This document shows, in pieces, positions 1-9,974 of a DNA stretch of 64,000 nucleotides. The stretch is from positions 1 to 64,000 of the forward strand of contig RBZT01000995.1 of assembly GCA_003693705.1 (NCBI GenBank). The letters run 5' to 3'. Under the pieces are notes generated by a model. The model made no database searches. It saw nothing but the letters and a program-made list of their open reading frames with translations, and was not told the DNA's origin. The position numbers and the translations under genes were made by a program. How positions within the stretch are numbered: the stretch's first letter is position 1; each line of letters begins with the position of its first letter. The DNA is from Polymyxa betae. Taxonomy: Eukaryota; Endomyxa; Phytomyxea; Plasmodiophorida; Plasmodiophoridae.

Positions 1-936
1 GTATAATTCCCAATAAAATATACAAAAACACTGTATTTTGAATAATTTATTAATATTCTAAAAATAAAAAAAAATAAAAAGTGTAAATGTCTTTTAATGC
101 TTACTGCCACATTACTGCCACACTACTGCCACATATTCATGGAAATATAATAAGAATAAAACCCGCCGACAACTTGAAATGAAGAAGAAAGTGATTCGAG
201 TTCAATGAGATGAGTTAATCTATCAAATACATCCATCTGTCAAGCACATCATTTTATAAAGATATGTGCAGACATCATATCACCAATGTCTGCCATGGTC
301 ACTGATATGCAACAGATCGATCACATTGGAACTGTTTCTGTGGAAGGGAAGTGATGATTACAGATGCAATAGGGAAGCTTTAAAAGTCTGCTTTTACTTT
401 GCTGTTGATGCTATATTATAAGTCAGTGAAAATTAGGTATTTTTCCGATTTTTTTCGCAAGGTTGCGTGGCCTCCACTTTAAAGCGCTTTTAAAACCGAT
501 GCCACAGACAATTTTAAAGCGTTTTTAAATTTCTCCGGAACGCCAACTTTGGTTTTTTCTCATATAATTTTACTATCTGCAACATTTCTACTTGTATTCA
601 TCATTTAGCTTGTGAAGACATGATAATTGAACATGCTAACAGAATGCAATTTATTGGTTGATGCGGATTACTAATCATTATACTAGTCGTAAAGCGTTTG
701 AGATACTCTATTGATTATTGAGATAGATATAGTTTCAGATCAAGTTAGCAGTCTGTGGTATCAAACTGTCAATATCAATAAATGAACTTGAGTGATCGTG
801 ATTAATATTGATGCTTTTTGTTATATACTCAATCATAATGCTATTAGAAGAGACATCACAATAACATAGTATGTTTAATGTTTATCAATATTGAAAAGTC
901 GCAACTCATCTCAACTTCATTTGTTTATCTGTCAAT
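1..936. other. AT-rich intergenic sequence at window edge
   Basis: I see no convincing coding exon here. It holds A/T runs near the left edge, a small tandem motif at 101-134, and otherwise unstructured AT-rich sequence. It probably carries the promoter of the gene starting at 937 and the flank of a gene outside the window. Confidence 0.5.
101..134. repeat. Short tandem repeat, three units of about 11 bp
   Basis: The motif ACTGCCACA occurs three times in succession with one- to two-base variation between units. It is a minor local repeat and I assign no function. Confidence 0.5.
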
Positions 937-1204
937 ATGATCTTCAGACGTATCTGGCGTCTACTAACACCTACTAATCAATCACAGCATATAAATGACA
1001 TCATTCCATATCTGGCTTGCCCGCTGTCTAAAGATAAGCTTCAAGTCTCTCCAGACAGCAGCTCCATTCTCAGCAATCAAAGTGGTATGTGCTCAGCGAT
1101 GCATAAATTCGTCCATGCTTAGTTATCCCTTAGGCGTCTCTTTCGGCATAATCAATGGGATTCCTGTGTTTGTATTAGATGCTCCTACCACAAAACAAGT
1201 ATGA
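937..1204 (+). CDS. PYURF/PREY-like Trm112-domain protein
   Basis: Two exons (937-1084 and 1134-1204) with a 49-nt GT-AG intron give a protein of about 72 residues. It has the small Trm112/UPF0434 fold signature: an 'LACPLSKDKL' segment near residue 27 and a C-terminal 'GIINGIPVF' strand. In animals the family member PREY (PYURF) is mitochondrial and supports methyltransferases of coenzyme Q and complex I biogenesis; that role is carried over by family only. The basic N-terminus (MIFRRIWRLL) would suit a mitochondrial presequence. Splicing to the second AG, in the same frame, is needed to join the two conserved halves. Another Trm112-fold gene, TRMT112 itself, lies at 54579-54991. Confidence 0.7.
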
Positions 1205-1237
1205 CATTTTACTGAAGCTGAATAAATTGTTGCAAGT

Positions 1238-2499
1238 TTATTTTAATGGCCGAGCATAGCATGAACCGAACATCATAATAGAATGAAATGGACTTGATAA
1301 CCGACTACTGGTATTCCATGGTTGTACATTGAACTTATTATTTGCATCAGACTTCTCTATTGCAAATGTACATTCTAAGCTCTTGCTGTCTTTCTCTAAA
1401 GAACAGCTATGATATTGCTTTAATATGGCTGTTCTTGCTTGATCCAATGATCCATCCGAATGCATTCCTTTCTTCCAATGTTTTCGTTTGATTGTATGCC
1501 ATCCAATATCAGACTCAACTTGTACATTCATATGATGGGATGGTGGCATAACTCGAACCATCAAGCTAGGTTCAGGCCCAAATTCGGGTACAATTTGATC
1601 AGAGTTCAGATTATGTGGCTGAATTTGCTGATTTGTCTCTTGTTTAGGATCATGGTCTGAATCTGATGATGTTGGATCAATTTGAGATCCATCTTCAATT
1701 GCCGAGAAGTAATTAGTCTCCTCATGCTCACTCAAGAACGACGATTTCGGCAGCGACTTTCTTCGACCCATTATGATAATCCCTAAAAATTGATTGCAAG
1801 ATATTTTACTGAAAGATATTTCGATTGGGGTTTTAATGGAAATATTCAGAAACATATTGTAGGAGAATTAGGCCCATATGAATCGAGATCTAGAGTGAAT
1901 CTGCTATTAGATGTTATAATACGGTTCTTATCGAATAGTCGAGCAATCAGAAAGCCAGTTATAATCAATGTCATCTGGATTAGAATGCTAATAATGACAG
2001 ACCAGATTAGTAATGACTTCTGAAATAATCCCAACAGATCTGTTAATATTAGACCACAATGAGATCCAGATGAACAACCCCAACGTTCTTCAACTAATTC
2101 CTGCTCAGTTAATGATAATAATCTCCAACTTAGCTCATGTCTTGTTATTTCAGTTAAGCTGAAGAAGATGATGAACGATGTGGCTTCCAATATTAGTAGT
2201 ATAGCTTGTAGAATTGATGCCCAGAACAAAACTAGAGAAGATCTCATGAAAGCGCCAATTGTAAAGGGGAAAGATCCAACTATAATGGCAATAGATGGAA
2301 GACGTAATGCAAGTCTTAAAGCCAGCCATCTAGATTGTTGATATGGATTTAGAGGTAGAGCTGATGTAGATTGTTGTGTGCATAATATCGTAATACTGAC
2401 TGTTATCAGTGTATAGACGATGAGGAGAAATACATCTCGAATATAGTCGAGGAAGCATGATTGGAAGTGAGTGAAGTTATGACAATGTCTTATGATCAT
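1238..2499 (-). CDS. Unknown four-TM membrane protein with long polar tail
   Basis: I do not recognise this protein. From the ATG at 2499 the first half (about 215 residues) has four hydrophobic segments, around residues 22-42, 67-88, 92-118 and 166-192, consistent with a tetra-spanning membrane protein. A second open stretch (about 1238-1780) in another frame gives a polar, Ser/Asp/Gln-rich tail beginning 'WIIIMGRRKSLPKS'. The two are probably joined by an intron ending TTTTAG near 1781. The donor is uncertain, with GTTTCT just upstream as the best candidate. The tail could instead be a separate gene starting at its own ATG. It ends 34 nt from the convergent Trm112-domain gene. Confidence 0.45.
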
Positions 2500-3565
2500 G
2501 ATTATAATCTACTATATTGATATAGATTACACTCAGTCAAATCAATTGATATTTATCTCTTGCATGACACATAACCATATCAAACACGCAATAACCATCA
2601 AATATGATATACAAATGACCAGATCTTCCAATAACATTCTTCTCATCTCTAACAGACAGGCAGCTCAACTTTCATTTTTATCAGTAAAATAGGTTGGTCA
2701 TCGATCAATGTAAGAATATCATTGTACTGGTCGGATTTAGGATCCCTACTGTTGCTAACACAAATCTAAATGTTGCTGTATGAATACATGTTGAATAGAT
2801 GAAATGCTTTCATATGATAAATATTGCTATGTACATGTAATACTTGAGAGCGAATTGCAGGTTGAATGGCATTCTTGTTATATATTCAGATGTTATGAGG
2901 ACAAGAGAGTAGAATTCAGTCGAAGTTAATTGAAAGTAATTCGATGTGTCAGGTTATTGCTCCTTGCTGGGTTTTATATCGAATTATTGAAGAGTACCAT
3001 TAACATGCCTTATCGATACAGACCATGATTATACTGAAAGATGACTCTATTATTGCCAGCCTAATAGCTCCATCTATATATAGATATATATACATGGCAA
3101 AGCGAACCTGTGGTCTTGTTTCGGAGGACGTCTAGTCGATAAATTTGACCACATATTGAGGTTCGACGAAATACATTTCCAGAATAAAAATATGACAACA
3201 TCTTCCTTCAGATAGTCGTTGCAGTGAAGCAGAAAATATGCATGCATGCCTTCTGATATTGATTGAATCAGGTATTAATAACTATTGGAACTTGTATTTT
3301 TCGGGTGCTAAATCTTAACATTGAACTGATTTCAAATGCCTTGTTTTATCCTGACTTTTTGAATCATTCATGTGATCATGTGACTCATGTCGCATACAAA
3401 CTTTTTTGTAAAATTGGAATTTGTTCTGTTGTTTGAAATTCGCGATTGTTATTGGTTTAGTAACACTTCGTCCGGGCAAATAACCAACAGTTACCCACTT
3501 TTTTAATCCATATTTCTCAGTAGCCAAAAGGCTGTAAATTTAACAGTTAAATTTTTCTATTTATA

Positions 3566-3594
3566 ATACCGTACTGGAATTCCAGTACCGGTAT
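3566..3594. repeat. Near-perfect palindrome, 18-bp perfect core
   Basis: The core GTACTGGAATTCCAGTAC (3571-3588) is its own reverse complement. It is extended by ATACC and GGTAT arms with one unpaired base. A related block containing CAGAATTCCAGTATGG follows within 40 bp, so the region could form a hairpin or bind a dimeric factor. Function unknown. Confidence 0.6.
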
Positions 3595-3759
3595 GAGAAT
3601 CATGCACTTCATGAGTACCAGAATTCCAGTATGGTTTATGTAAGTATTTTTCCGAAGTCCATTTTTCGTCTCCGGAAATTGCATTTGAGTAAAGTGCGTA
3701 TATGACTATATTGTGATTATTATTTGCCTGGGATTTACAGTACGGAAATTTGGTGAAAT

Positions 3760-3766
3760 TGCGCAG
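3760..3766 (+). promoter_or_regulatory. TGCGCAG promoter motif upstream of PDCD2-family gene
   Basis: TGCGCAG lies 42 bp before the ATG. The same heptamer is found shortly upstream of at least four other genes in the window (near 28778, 34002, 47332 and 48613). A shared core-promoter element is an inference from position only. Confidence 0.3.
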
Positions 3767-3807
3767 ATTTGTTAGACAGTGATCTGCGAACAATTTCTAA
3801 AGAATCC

Positions 3808-4761
3808 ATGCTGCTTTTAATTCCAGATGATGAGGTTACAAGTGAAATAATGAATGGAGATTGTCATATAGCTGGTGGATTGCCATATTTCTATTCTGAT
3901 GATGTTATCATACCAACATGTGCTCAATGTTTATCTAACGTATCCCTTTTAGTTCAAGTATATGCACCATCACATCAATCTCATCGATCTCTCTATGTAT
4001 TCTACTGCTCAGCATCTACATGCACTTCTGACGACATTATTGCCAAATCATATTGCTGTATAGATCAAGTTCAAGAACCATGCAATTCTGCAACAGATTG
4101 CCAAGTGAGAAACCAGCAATCGACAGTTGTTAAGAAGGATAGCTGGGGATTAGATGATTCAGATGATGACATTGATATTGAACTCGAATGCTTAATGCAG
4201 ACAAAATTAAGACAAGCAGATTGTAGGCCGGCAATTATCAGGATCGAAGGTAGTCGGGAGAGTTCGATTCGTGGTTTCTATCTTGCTGAGATTGACGAGC
4301 CTGATAAATACAATGATCAATTCCGATATGAATTAGATCTATTGAAGCAGTATGAATTAGATCAAGAGATCTCTATAAACCAAGATTCATTCCAAGATGA
4401 GACTTATGAACAATCTGGTGATGTCACATTTATGAAGTTTCATAAGCGATTATCTCGTGATTACAGGTTCGTTTAGATATCATTTGCAATTCACATTCAA
4501 TAATCAATAACGAATCTGTCTAGGCAATGTGTTCGTTATGGAAGTGATCCATTATTGATGAGAAAGCATGAATCTATTCATGTTCCAGTATGTCCTGAAT
4601 GTCATCATGAACGAATATTTGAGATGCAATTGATGCCAAATCTAATCAATCTGTTGGATTTACCTCATCATTGGGGAACTATCTCTATATTCACCTGCTC
4701 GAAATATTGTACTCGAAATCGGTTATGTGATGAATTCGTCTTTATTGAAGATGGCTTCTGA
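3808..4761 (+). CDS. PDCD2/TSR4-family protein
   Basis: Two exons (3808-4466 and 4524-4761), 57-nt intron. PDCD2/PDCD2L/Tsr4 proteins are dedicated chaperones for ribosomal protein uS5 (RPS2) in 40S assembly. Visible hallmarks are the N-terminal 'GGLPYF' motif, a CxxC pair ('CAQC') followed by 'LLVQVYAP', a central acidic linker ('DDSDDDIDIE'), and a C-terminal half with 'KFHKRLSRDY', a second CxxC ('CPEC') and 'FEMQLMPNLINLL'. The upstream in-frame reading has no ATG before 3808, which fixes the start. About 298 residues, usual for the family. PDCD2 and PDCD2L cannot be told apart by eye. Confidence 0.85.
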
Positions 4762-4808
4762 TAAATCCCAATACAATTTGTAGACGTCATCGTCTTATGG
4801 TAGTAGCT

Positions 4809-5108
4809 TCATTTCTTGGATTTTAGTTTCAATACCTGTTCAATTTTAAGAACCGCTGATCTGAATGCCGCTATGGCCGAGTTTCTCTTCTTTGCCTTAC
4901 GTCCACCATTGTTATTATCTTGATCATTTCGGTCGCAATCGTCTTGGTCATTCTCCAAGGTTTCCAGTTCTTGCAAACCTGCACTTGAAGCCAAATCGAA
5001 TGAATGACTCCTCCTTGGAAGACTTTCGCCCATCTGAAAGCTTGATCGTTCGCTAAAGCTGACCGCCTTCGTCAGATGATCAGCAAAGCTGTCGCTCCTA
5101 TCCACCAT
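4809..5108 (-). CDS. Small Ser-rich protein of unknown function
   Basis: A single-exon reading frame of 99 residues from the first ATG at 5108. It is rich in Ser, Asp/Asn and Lys, with 'RRSHSF' and 'SERSSF' segments that look like basophilic kinase sites, and a basic C-terminus ('KIEQVLKLKSKK') that could be a short amphipathic helix. I recognise no family. It converges on the PDCD2-family gene with a 47-nt gap. The steady amino-acid character argues for a real gene, but support is modest. Confidence 0.4.
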   Translation of the reverse strand: MVDRSDSFADHLTKAVSFSERSSFQMGESLPRRSHSFDLASSAGLQELETLENDQDDCDRNDQDNNNGGRKAKKRNSAIAAFRSAVLKIEQVLKLKSKK

Positions 5109-5923
5109 TTTATAATGGAAAGAATGCGATGATATTGGCAATAGTAATAAAAGATGTCATGTATGGTATTGAATAGCGTTATATTACAATATAAATGGAT
5201 ATTCTGGACCACACACTAAATGTAAGAAATCTGAGCCACACATTCTAATAAATGATATTGATATACTCATACCGTAATACCGTATGGATATGATTTGTCA
5301 CTATTACATCACACACATTCTCCAACATTAAATAACTCAGCCATATCCAAATATATTGTATTGGAATGAAATCGTGTAGATTGTTGAATATAATCATGGG
5401 GATGTGCTGGTCATATTCACCACAACACCATTTCTACCGTTCCGACCGAACTTCCAAGGCCTACAACCGTCAAATTAATAACATTTTTTCAAAACTTGGC
5501 AGAATGTTCTATGTTAATTGTTGACAGGATGTCAGCTTCGTTCATTGGATCATTCTCGAAGAAATTATCAATCCATTTGTTCTGCTGATGCGATGAAAGA
5601 TATAATATGGCGGTTCACAATTTATAAGTGGATGTCGTTAGATTGTTTCTGATCGCATAATCGAATATTGAGAACTCGCCGGTTTAACAAAATGGAGCAA
5701 GGACGAACACGAATTGAGCAGTATCGATGCGAATTGCAATGTGAACACGAAATCAGCTACATGTTGGTTAAACCACGACGATTACATCATGAAATCGTAT
5801 AATTGATATTCTATCATTTTCACAAATTCGTATCTCCAAATCCTAATTTTTAATTAGAACAGTATATTTTTAGGCTGTTCCCACGTTTCAATGAGGTCAA
5901 ATCTCTCATCTCCTATTCTCTCT
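5109..5923. other. Intergenic region with one small open frame
   Basis: AT-rich sequence. A 36-codon frame at 5692-5802 (MEQGRTRIEQYRCEL...) followed by a possible GT donor is the only coding-like item, and I cannot support it as a gene. ATACCGTAATACCGTAT near 5271 is a minor direct repeat. Confidence 0.4.
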
Positions 5924-6196
5924 CTAGCGTCGTTCTCCACCCATTCCAAACTTCTCTTTGCCTTGCTCCATGAGATTCGACGCCTTCTCTTTACCCTGCT
6001 CCATTATGTTGGATGCTTTCTCACGAGTGTCCTGGAATGCCTGCTTAGCACGGTCTGTGTAGGAAGGCTCGCCCATCCCCATTTTGGCTTCGCCCTGATG
6101 TAATGTATCCTTGGCCTTATCGGTTGTGGTCTGGCCAGCAACCTTCTGGCGGGTTTGCTCGAGAGCTTCAGCTGCACCTTGTTTCGTTTGATCCAT
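5924..6196 (-). CDS. LEA/HSP12-like hydrophilic stress protein
   Basis: Single exon, 90 residues, extremely hydrophilic, with no Cys, Trp or hydrophobic core. It shows the repetitive pattern of group-3 LEA and fungal HSP9/HSP12-type proteins: 11-mer-like amphipathic repeats such as 'EKASNIMEQGKEKASNLMEQ', 'QTRQKVAGQ' and 'DKAKDTLHQG'. Such proteins are disordered in water and fold to helices on membranes or on drying, protecting cells under desiccation or heat. Family membership is judged from composition and repeat pattern, not a unique motif. The start at 6196 lies 55 bp from the divergent gene at 6252, so they probably share a bidirectional promoter. Confidence 0.6.
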   Translation of the reverse strand: MDQTKQGAAEALEQTRQKVAGQTTTDKAKDTLHQGEAKMGMGEPSYTDRAKQAFQDTREKASNIMEQGKEKASNLMEQGKEKFGMGGERR

Positions 6197-6251
6197 GATG
6201 AATTGCAGAATGAATCAGATCCAGTATTCGGAAGTCGGGTAGAATCAGTTC

Positions 6252-6677
6252 ATGGCCGATCGCACCATTAATTCATCTACCTTAACATTTCATTCAGAAA
6301 TTGATGAATTCCATCTTCAGTTCATTAATTTAAACAATGAAGGGATTAATATCAGGATGCCACATTTTCCAAGGCAAGGTCCGCCTGAGATAACTGATCA
6401 AATCAAAACAAGCATGACATCTTCTATGCAAGACGCCAAGGCTAAATTGGAAGGTGAACATAGGCAATCGGAATCTTTTTGATTTCGAACCAATTCTGGC
6501 TTTTTATTAGGATAAGATCCTTCTGTTGTTCGACAGGCCCAAGATCTTAATCGGAATCCCTTAAGGTCGCAAGGCGAACAGGAAGAACCAGAACTTGCGA
6601 ACCAGTCGATGGGGAAAATGAACAAAGCGTTCGAAATTCTGAAGAAAGAGAAAGAGCGTGTTCTTGAAGGCCATTAG
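6252..6677 (+). CDS. Small protein of unknown function, probably two exons
   Basis: The first exon opens at ATG 6252 (MADRTINSST) and includes 'GPPEITDQIKTSM' and 'MQDAKAKLE'. A second coding-like stretch in another frame runs to the TAG at 6677 and is Glu/Lys/Gln-rich with a helical end ('AFEILKKEKERVLEGH'). The frames join if GTGAAC after 'KLE' is the donor and an AG inside the 6530-6545 region is the acceptor; the usual-looking TTATTAG would lead straight to a stop. The exact junction is therefore uncertain. No family recognised. Divergently paired with the LEA-like gene. Confidence 0.35.
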
Positions 6678-6827
6678 GCCAGAATTTTCAGCGACATAAT
6701 CTGCAAAATACATTCCAATCTGAATCAGTTATCATAACAATGGGATGTGATGTGAAATACACCGTTAGGAATTATTGTACGTTTTGGGAACGCAATAATT
6801 ATTTAGCAGATACTGTTACATAATACA

Positions 6828-7809
6828 ATGTCACAGATGTTGCATACTACTAGTCCTGATATAGTTATTACTGGATCTGATTCTGTTGGTAAGACCTATT
6901 TGGCAACCTGTATGTCAGATGCAATTCGTACTGAGCCTCGCTGCTGATCTCTACAAGGTCTATTTCCTGACCTAACTTTTTCTACTGGTACCAATGGAGT
7001 TCGGCTGGCGACGGTTACTCTAAAGACTAAATACTATACGTCTAGCCTCACCATATGCATTGCTCTGACTCATCAACTTAAGCATCTGAATTTGTAAGAA
7101 CCCCAATCGCTATGATTTCTTTGATTTCTTTATTTATTTTTACTTTTCAAGGTCACAGTCTCAAGCATTTATCTTTGTGTATGATGGTGCTCAAATCCCT
7201 GATCGCAGCCAAGTATCTTCTTTATTCGAATTGGCTGACTTTCCAATCAATGTCTGTGTTTCAAATGATCCATCTAATCAAATAGCAGAGCCATCTGCTG
7301 GTTCGCTGAGATTAGAGTTTGAAGAAATACATGTCGGTTATGGCGAAACACTTTGTGATGGAGGTATGTATTCAGTGCAAATGATAAGCACAGGTTTACT
7401 GAAGCGGATCAGTAGAGCAAACGATGAGTGGCGAGTACCAAGAATTGATAGGCATCCATCGTCTCAAAGAAGCGTTGGAGTGTCATATGTGGCCTAATCT
7501 TGTGAGATTAGATCATAAAGACCAGCCATTAGAAGCGGAGATGTCGCTGGAGAGCTCGAAACCAAAACAAGGCATTCCTACAGTTTCTTTTGAAGACCAA
7601 TTTGAACATTTCGAAGGAATGATTAACCTGATCAACAAAGTTCGAGAACAAGGTTGAAAGACATTGCATATTTGTATTTTTTTCTGATCTTCTTAGGAGC
7701 ATCGCTACCTGATCGACAACGAAGGAAATTGGCTAGTGACGCTATTGAGCAACTTATATCCACATTCGGTTTTGACGATGATCAGGACTTTGAAAATAAT
7801 ATTGAGTAG
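6828..7809 (+). CDS. AAGAB: Alpha/gamma-adaptin-binding protein p34 (AAGAB/Irc6 family)
   Basis: Five exons (6828-6909, 6958-7093, 7152-7363, 7416-7652, 7697-7809) give 259 residues with consistent phases. AAGAB is the cytosolic assembly chaperone for the AP-1 and AP-2 clathrin adaptors. Visible features are an N-terminal Rab-like pseudoGTPase fold with P-loop 'GSDSVGKT' near residue 16, an 'FIFVYDGAQIPD' strand (position of the G-domain DxxG region), and the conserved 'GIHRLKEALECHMWPN' segment. The C-terminal AAGAB tail runs 'FEDQFEHFEGMINLINKVR...LPDRQRRK' and ends in an acidic 'FGFDDDQDFENN'. That tail, a helix followed by 'LP..QR+' and acidic residues, is typical of the family. Confidence 0.82.
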
Positions 7810-8153
7810 ATTGCGTTCTCAGTGCTTATTCTTACAGCGTTTGAGTTTGTTATTCGCCAGAGGATGTTCGAGTCGAGTAGTTAGCAATGCTTCCGTGTCA
7901 ATTAAATGATGTAATTTAACAAGTGACCTGACGTGATTCAAAATGTCTGCGCTAGGAAATCGAAATGGATCGTCACAGGAGGACAGCTACGATCTTCCCA
8001 TTGATACCATTACTACCATCAATTACAGGTCCACGTTAACTGCTCTGGTCGTTGGTGAAGTTGCTCAAGGCTTTGTTCTTGCATTGAAGTTCAATTTTGA
8101 AACCATATTAGTGGAGCTGGACTTGATCTACTCCACTCTAAACAACCAACTGG
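7810..8153. other. Short region with possible 5' exon of the ankyrin gene
   Basis: An ATG at 7943 opens an 82-codon frame (MSALGNRNGSSQED...) ending at 8191, overlapping the ankyrin start in another frame. Its 'NYR' codons at the GTCCACG near 8030 would suit a splice donor, but no acceptor gives a clean in-phase join to 8154. It may be 5' UTR, an upstream ORF or an alternative first exon. Confidence 0.35.
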
Positions 8154-8669
8154 ATGCCAAAGGATGGGCCTTTACACAAGGCCGCTTATAAAGGCGAGTT
8201 AGCTACTATTGAATCACTTCTAGAGCAAGGAGAGGACGTGAATGAAAGAGGTGCAGCAAACAGGACAGCTCTGCATAGAGCTGTCGGCGAAGGGCATTCT
8301 GATGCTGTAGCATTACTAATTGAAAAAGGTGCCGACGTCAGTATCACAGATGGTAGCGGGCGAACACCGATGCATTGGGCTGCTGTTGGTGGCAATTTGG
8401 AATGTGCCAAGATTCTTCTCAGCCATAAGGCTGAGGTGAATTGCCTAACCGGTAGCGGTTCGTCACCGTTGCATTTGGCGGCTGAAGGTGGCAAACTCGA
8501 GTTCTGTCAATGGCTTTTATCTAATGGAGCCAACATGGAACAGCGAGATGGACCAGCTGGTGATGGAATGTCAGCATACGAATTGGCCAAAAGCAAAGGA
8601 CATAAAGAGTTAATGCAGCTACTAAAGCCTGCAGGATCTGGTGGTGGAGGATGCTGTGTGATCCAGTGA
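8154..8669 (+). CDS. Ankyrin-repeat protein with C-terminal CAAX box
   Basis: A 171-residue protein built almost wholly of ankyrin repeats, with canonical 'G.TALHRAV', 'GRTPMHWAAVGGN' and 'GSSPLHLAAEGGK' units at about residues 40, 73 and 106, plus degenerate first and last repeats. It ends GSGGGGCCVIQ, so the last four residues (CVIQ) form a prenylation CAAX box. Gln at the X position favours farnesylation, and the extra Cys just before could be palmitoylated. The Gly-rich linker before it is typical of lipid-anchored tails. Inference: a small membrane-tethered adaptor; the partner is unknown. The ATG at 8154 is chosen because the first repeat ('PLHKAAYKGEL') follows immediately. Confidence 0.75.
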   Translation: MPKDGPLHKAAYKGELATIESLLEQGEDVNERGAANRTALHRAVGEGHSDAVALLIEKGADVSITDGSGRTPMHWAAVGGNLECAKILLSHKAEVNCLTGSGSSPLHLAAEGGKLEFCQWLLSNGANMEQRDGPAGDGMSAYELAKSKGHKELMQLLKPAGSGGGGCCVIQ

Positions 8670-8786
8670 TGTAAAGTGAGATCATATAAAGAGACATGAA
8701 AGCTAATGCAATGGCCTATATATATAATGAGGTCATAGCTGGTTCAATAACAATGGTGAACCCCAAGTCAGTATTCTAGATAAAGC

Positions 8787-8850
8787 ACCTTGGCCTTCAT
8801 AATGTTACAGTATATCACACCTTGGCCTTCATAATGTTACAGTATATCAC
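8787..8850. repeat. Perfect 32-bp tandem duplication
   Basis: Two identical 32-bp units (8787-8818 and 8819-8850), each beginning ACCTTGGCC and ending TATATCAC, sit head to tail between two convergent stop codons. Being exact, the duplication is either very recent or under selection in the shared 3' UTR region. Confidence 0.9.
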
Positions 8851-8854
8851 TTTA

Positions 8855-9469
8855 TCACTCTATTTCATCAATAGAACATCCAGGTTGACGTCGACTTTCT
8901 TTCGCCTGCCTATAAGCTTGTTTCATACGTTCGCGTTCTAGGTCTTTTCTCCGTTCTAAGATTAAAGCTTGAAACTGTTCTTCCTGTGATACTGGCAAGG
9001 CTGCTTTAGACGCCAAAGATGCAACGGTTTGCTTCTTCTTAGGAACCATTGAAATCGTTGGTGGAGCTTTAGCCATTTCATTCAGTTTGGCTGCACCAGT
9101 TTCGCATGTGGTGGCTGCATCTGATTTCTTCCGGTTTTTCTTTTGAAGAATTCTCTCCTCTCGTCGTTCTCGATAACGCTTTGTACTGGAACTAACTGCA
9201 TTCGGGAATATATTGGTTGATCGATTCTTTTCACATTGAATTTCATTTACTCTGTCAACAAACTGAAAGAAATTCTCCCCGGCCTTTCGGACTGGAAGAT
9301 CAGTCTTGTTATTTTTCAATTTAGATGTCTTGCTCTTAATCTGTGAATTTCTCACGTTTGCTACATTACGTTGTAGTTTCTTGAAAGATCTCGGCAAAGA
9401 ATCGTCAGTTTTGGACGGAGGTTGATCCTTTCCTTGGTTGACGTCTCTGATAGTCCTGCTTTTGGCCAT
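8855..9469 (-). CDS. CCDC137-like nucleolar coiled-coil protein
   Basis: About 204 residues from the MAKSRT start at 9469; the frame stays open upstream to about 9661. Very basic and helical, with nucleolar-type Lys/Arg clusters. The segments 'RKAGENFFQFVDRVNEI', 'TKRYRERREERILQKKNRKK' and 'KLNEMAKAPPTISMVPKK' resemble the CCDC137 family in order: a 'GE..F..RV' box, an RRE/K-rich coil, then an 'E....PP' motif. The C-terminal 'LILERRKDLERERMKQAYRQAK' is a further charged helix. In animals CCDC137 binds chromosomes and the nucleolus. Moderately confident by motif order only. It is divergent from the DUF2423 gene, with 126 bp between starts. Confidence 0.5.
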   Translation of the reverse strand: MAKSRTIRDVNQGKDQPPSKTDDSLPRSFKKLQRNVANVRNSQIKSKTSKLKNNKTDLPVRKAGENFFQFVDRVNEIQCEKNRSTNIFPNAVSSSTKRYRERREERILQKKNRKKSDAATTCETGAAKLNEMAKAPPTISMVPKKKQTVASLASKAALPVSQEEQFQALILERRKDLERERMKQAYRQAKESRRQPGCSIDEIE

Positions 9470-9595
9470 AATTGTTGAGTAGAAAATTGCGCCACGGTCC
9501 GCGGACTGTCTAAATCCGTGGGCTTTCATTCGATTTACTGAAAGAAGGGCCCCTGTCCAGATCTCTCCTTTTGTTATCTCCAACGTCGTCCCATC

Positions 9596-9860
9596 ATGGC
9601 TAGAAGTTTGAAATCGAAGCGAACTAAGAGGTTGAACACCGTTAAACGTGGCAAGCTGCAAGTTATTATGTCAGAACGGTCTAAAAGGCAGCAAGCTCTA
9701 GATGCTGAGATGGCTAATCGGAAAGTTTGTAAGTCTGCTTCATTATACAGATGCTGAATGGATTTCTTATATCTGTATAGTACCATCTGCGACAGTGAAT
9801 GGACATAATTGGAGAGAATATGTCATGCACCTGAACTCTCAATCTCTTAAGTTAAATTAA
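9596..9860 (+). CDS. DUF2423 / LLPH-like nucleolar protein
   Basis: Two exons separated by a 52-nt intron (GTAAGT donor just after 'NRKV', TATAG acceptor at about 9781) give roughly 70 residues. The start MARSLKSKRTKRLNTVKRGKL is the hallmark of the DUF2423/LLPH family ('MAKSLRSK..+...KR'), small basic nucleolar proteins linked to 60S ribosome maturation. An AG 30 nt earlier is also possible, giving a 22-nt intron, but the longer one matches the window's typical intron size. The frame then runs to TAA at 9860. Confidence 0.65.
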
Positions 9861-9974
9861 AATGTCACATTGCTTTCGCTGTTGATAATGAAAACAAATT
9901 TAATTTTAATGGTGGTAACCTGCATTATAAATAATTAAGGATTAGATGATGGTACAGATTCAACGATTAATCGT

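Larger units (their letters stand above)
2500..3807. other. Intergenic region with palindromic block
   Basis: No supported gene in about 1.3 kb of AT-rich sequence. It contains a TATATA-rich stretch near 3075-3092, the palindromes at 3566-3620 (listed separately) and the promoter of the PDCD2-family gene at its right end. Confidence 0.5.

Noticed and set aside
3120-3180. Possible tRNA (GGTTCGA T-loop-like word)
   Set aside because: No A box or acceptor stem of matching length could be folded around it.
5692-5802. Small frame resembling a G-protein gamma start
   Set aside because: Only a loose 'I/L-E-Q-x-R-x-E-L' pattern and no downstream CAAX exon could be found.
7943-8191. Separate 82-residue gene before the ankyrin gene
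   Set aside because: No recognisable motif, it overlaps the ankyrin start, and it is equally explained as 5' UTR or an alternative exon. Kept only as a note.
9730-9752. 22-nt intron in the DUF2423 gene
   Set aside because: A second acceptor gives a 52-nt intron, the usual length here, and an equally open frame.
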